Below are positions 50,201 through 50,201 of a DNA stretch of 50,201 bases, piece by piece. A program made the translations under genes and the position numbers. This DNA is from an uncultured Phocaeicola sp. GTDB taxonomy: Bacteria > Bacteroidota > Bacteroidia > Bacteroidales > Bacteroidaceae. How positions within the stretch are numbered: the stretch's first letter is position 1; the number at the start of each line of letters is the position of its first letter. Under the pieces are notes generated by a model that was not told the origin of the DNA, did not search any database, and saw only the letters and a program-made list of their open reading frames with translations. The DNA is taken from contig CAPAOL010000025.1 in assembly GCA_948579315.1 (NCBI GenBank), positions 1 through 50,201 on the forward strand, read 5' to 3'.

Positions 50201-50201
50201 T

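Overview
The window reads as a Bacteroidales chromosome segment, most likely a gut Bacteroides/Phocaeicola species. The evidence is four SusC/SusD outer-membrane pairs, many -7 promoter boxes of the Bacteroidetes type (TAnnTTTG), no obvious Shine-Dalgarno sequences, a Bacteroides-type N-succinylornithine carbamoyltransferase, and an HU-like/VirE-like gene pair of the kind scattered through Bacteroides genomes. No rRNA, tRNA, CRISPR array, transposase or recombinase gene was recognised. Both ends carry the same 54-bp sequence in inverted orientation, each with a promoter box pointing out of the window. This could be a contig broken at a dispersed repeat, or a genuine pair of long-range inverted repeats.

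Layout. (1) 1-11.7 kb: a polysaccharide-utilisation-type locus on the + strand, with SusC, SusD, an arylsulfate sulfotransferase-like lipoprotein, a GH130 mannosyl-glucose phosphorylase, a phosphodiesterase-like lipoprotein and a sodium:solute symporter. (2) 11.8-12.3 kb: a decayed GH36 alpha-galactosidase on the - strand. (3) 12.4-18.9 kb: redox and metabolic genes, namely a Tat-exported aldo/keto reductase with Fe-S clusters, a NapH/NapG-like polyferredoxin, a DUF1893 protein, an XRE-cupin regulator, an acyl-CoA synthetase and a small secreted protein. (4) 19-42.2 kb: a three-cassette SusC/SusD region. Cassettes C (19.2-24.3 kb) and B (26.0-31.3 kb) lie on the - strand and cassette A (36.2-42.2 kb) on the + strand. 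(5) 42.2-45.5 kb: a hypothetical protein, an ATPase remnant and a GH92 alpha-mannosidase. (6) 45.6-50.0 kb: a HAD phosphatase and the proB-proA-argF' biosynthetic genes.

The most interesting system is region 4. The three susC genes begin with the same DNA. A and B are identical over 189 bp and A and C over 127 bp, covering the 5' leader, the start codon and the signal-peptide codons. In each copy the shared block starts at a small palindrome, AGTTC-N5-GAACT. Only copy A has a clear promoter box just upstream of the block. B and C point the opposite way to A, so inversion between A and B (about 4.7 kb between the blocks) or A and C (about 11.7 kb) would move the single promoter to another SusC/SusD pair. 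The segment carrying that promoter also holds a two-domain PNGase F-like N-glycanase and a divergent VirE-like/HU-like pair with a palindrome array between them. With the nearby GH92 mannosidase and the GH130 enzyme, the window suggests use of N-glycans or other mannosides with a switchable import receptor. That function is inference; the repeats and their arrangement are read directly from the sequence.
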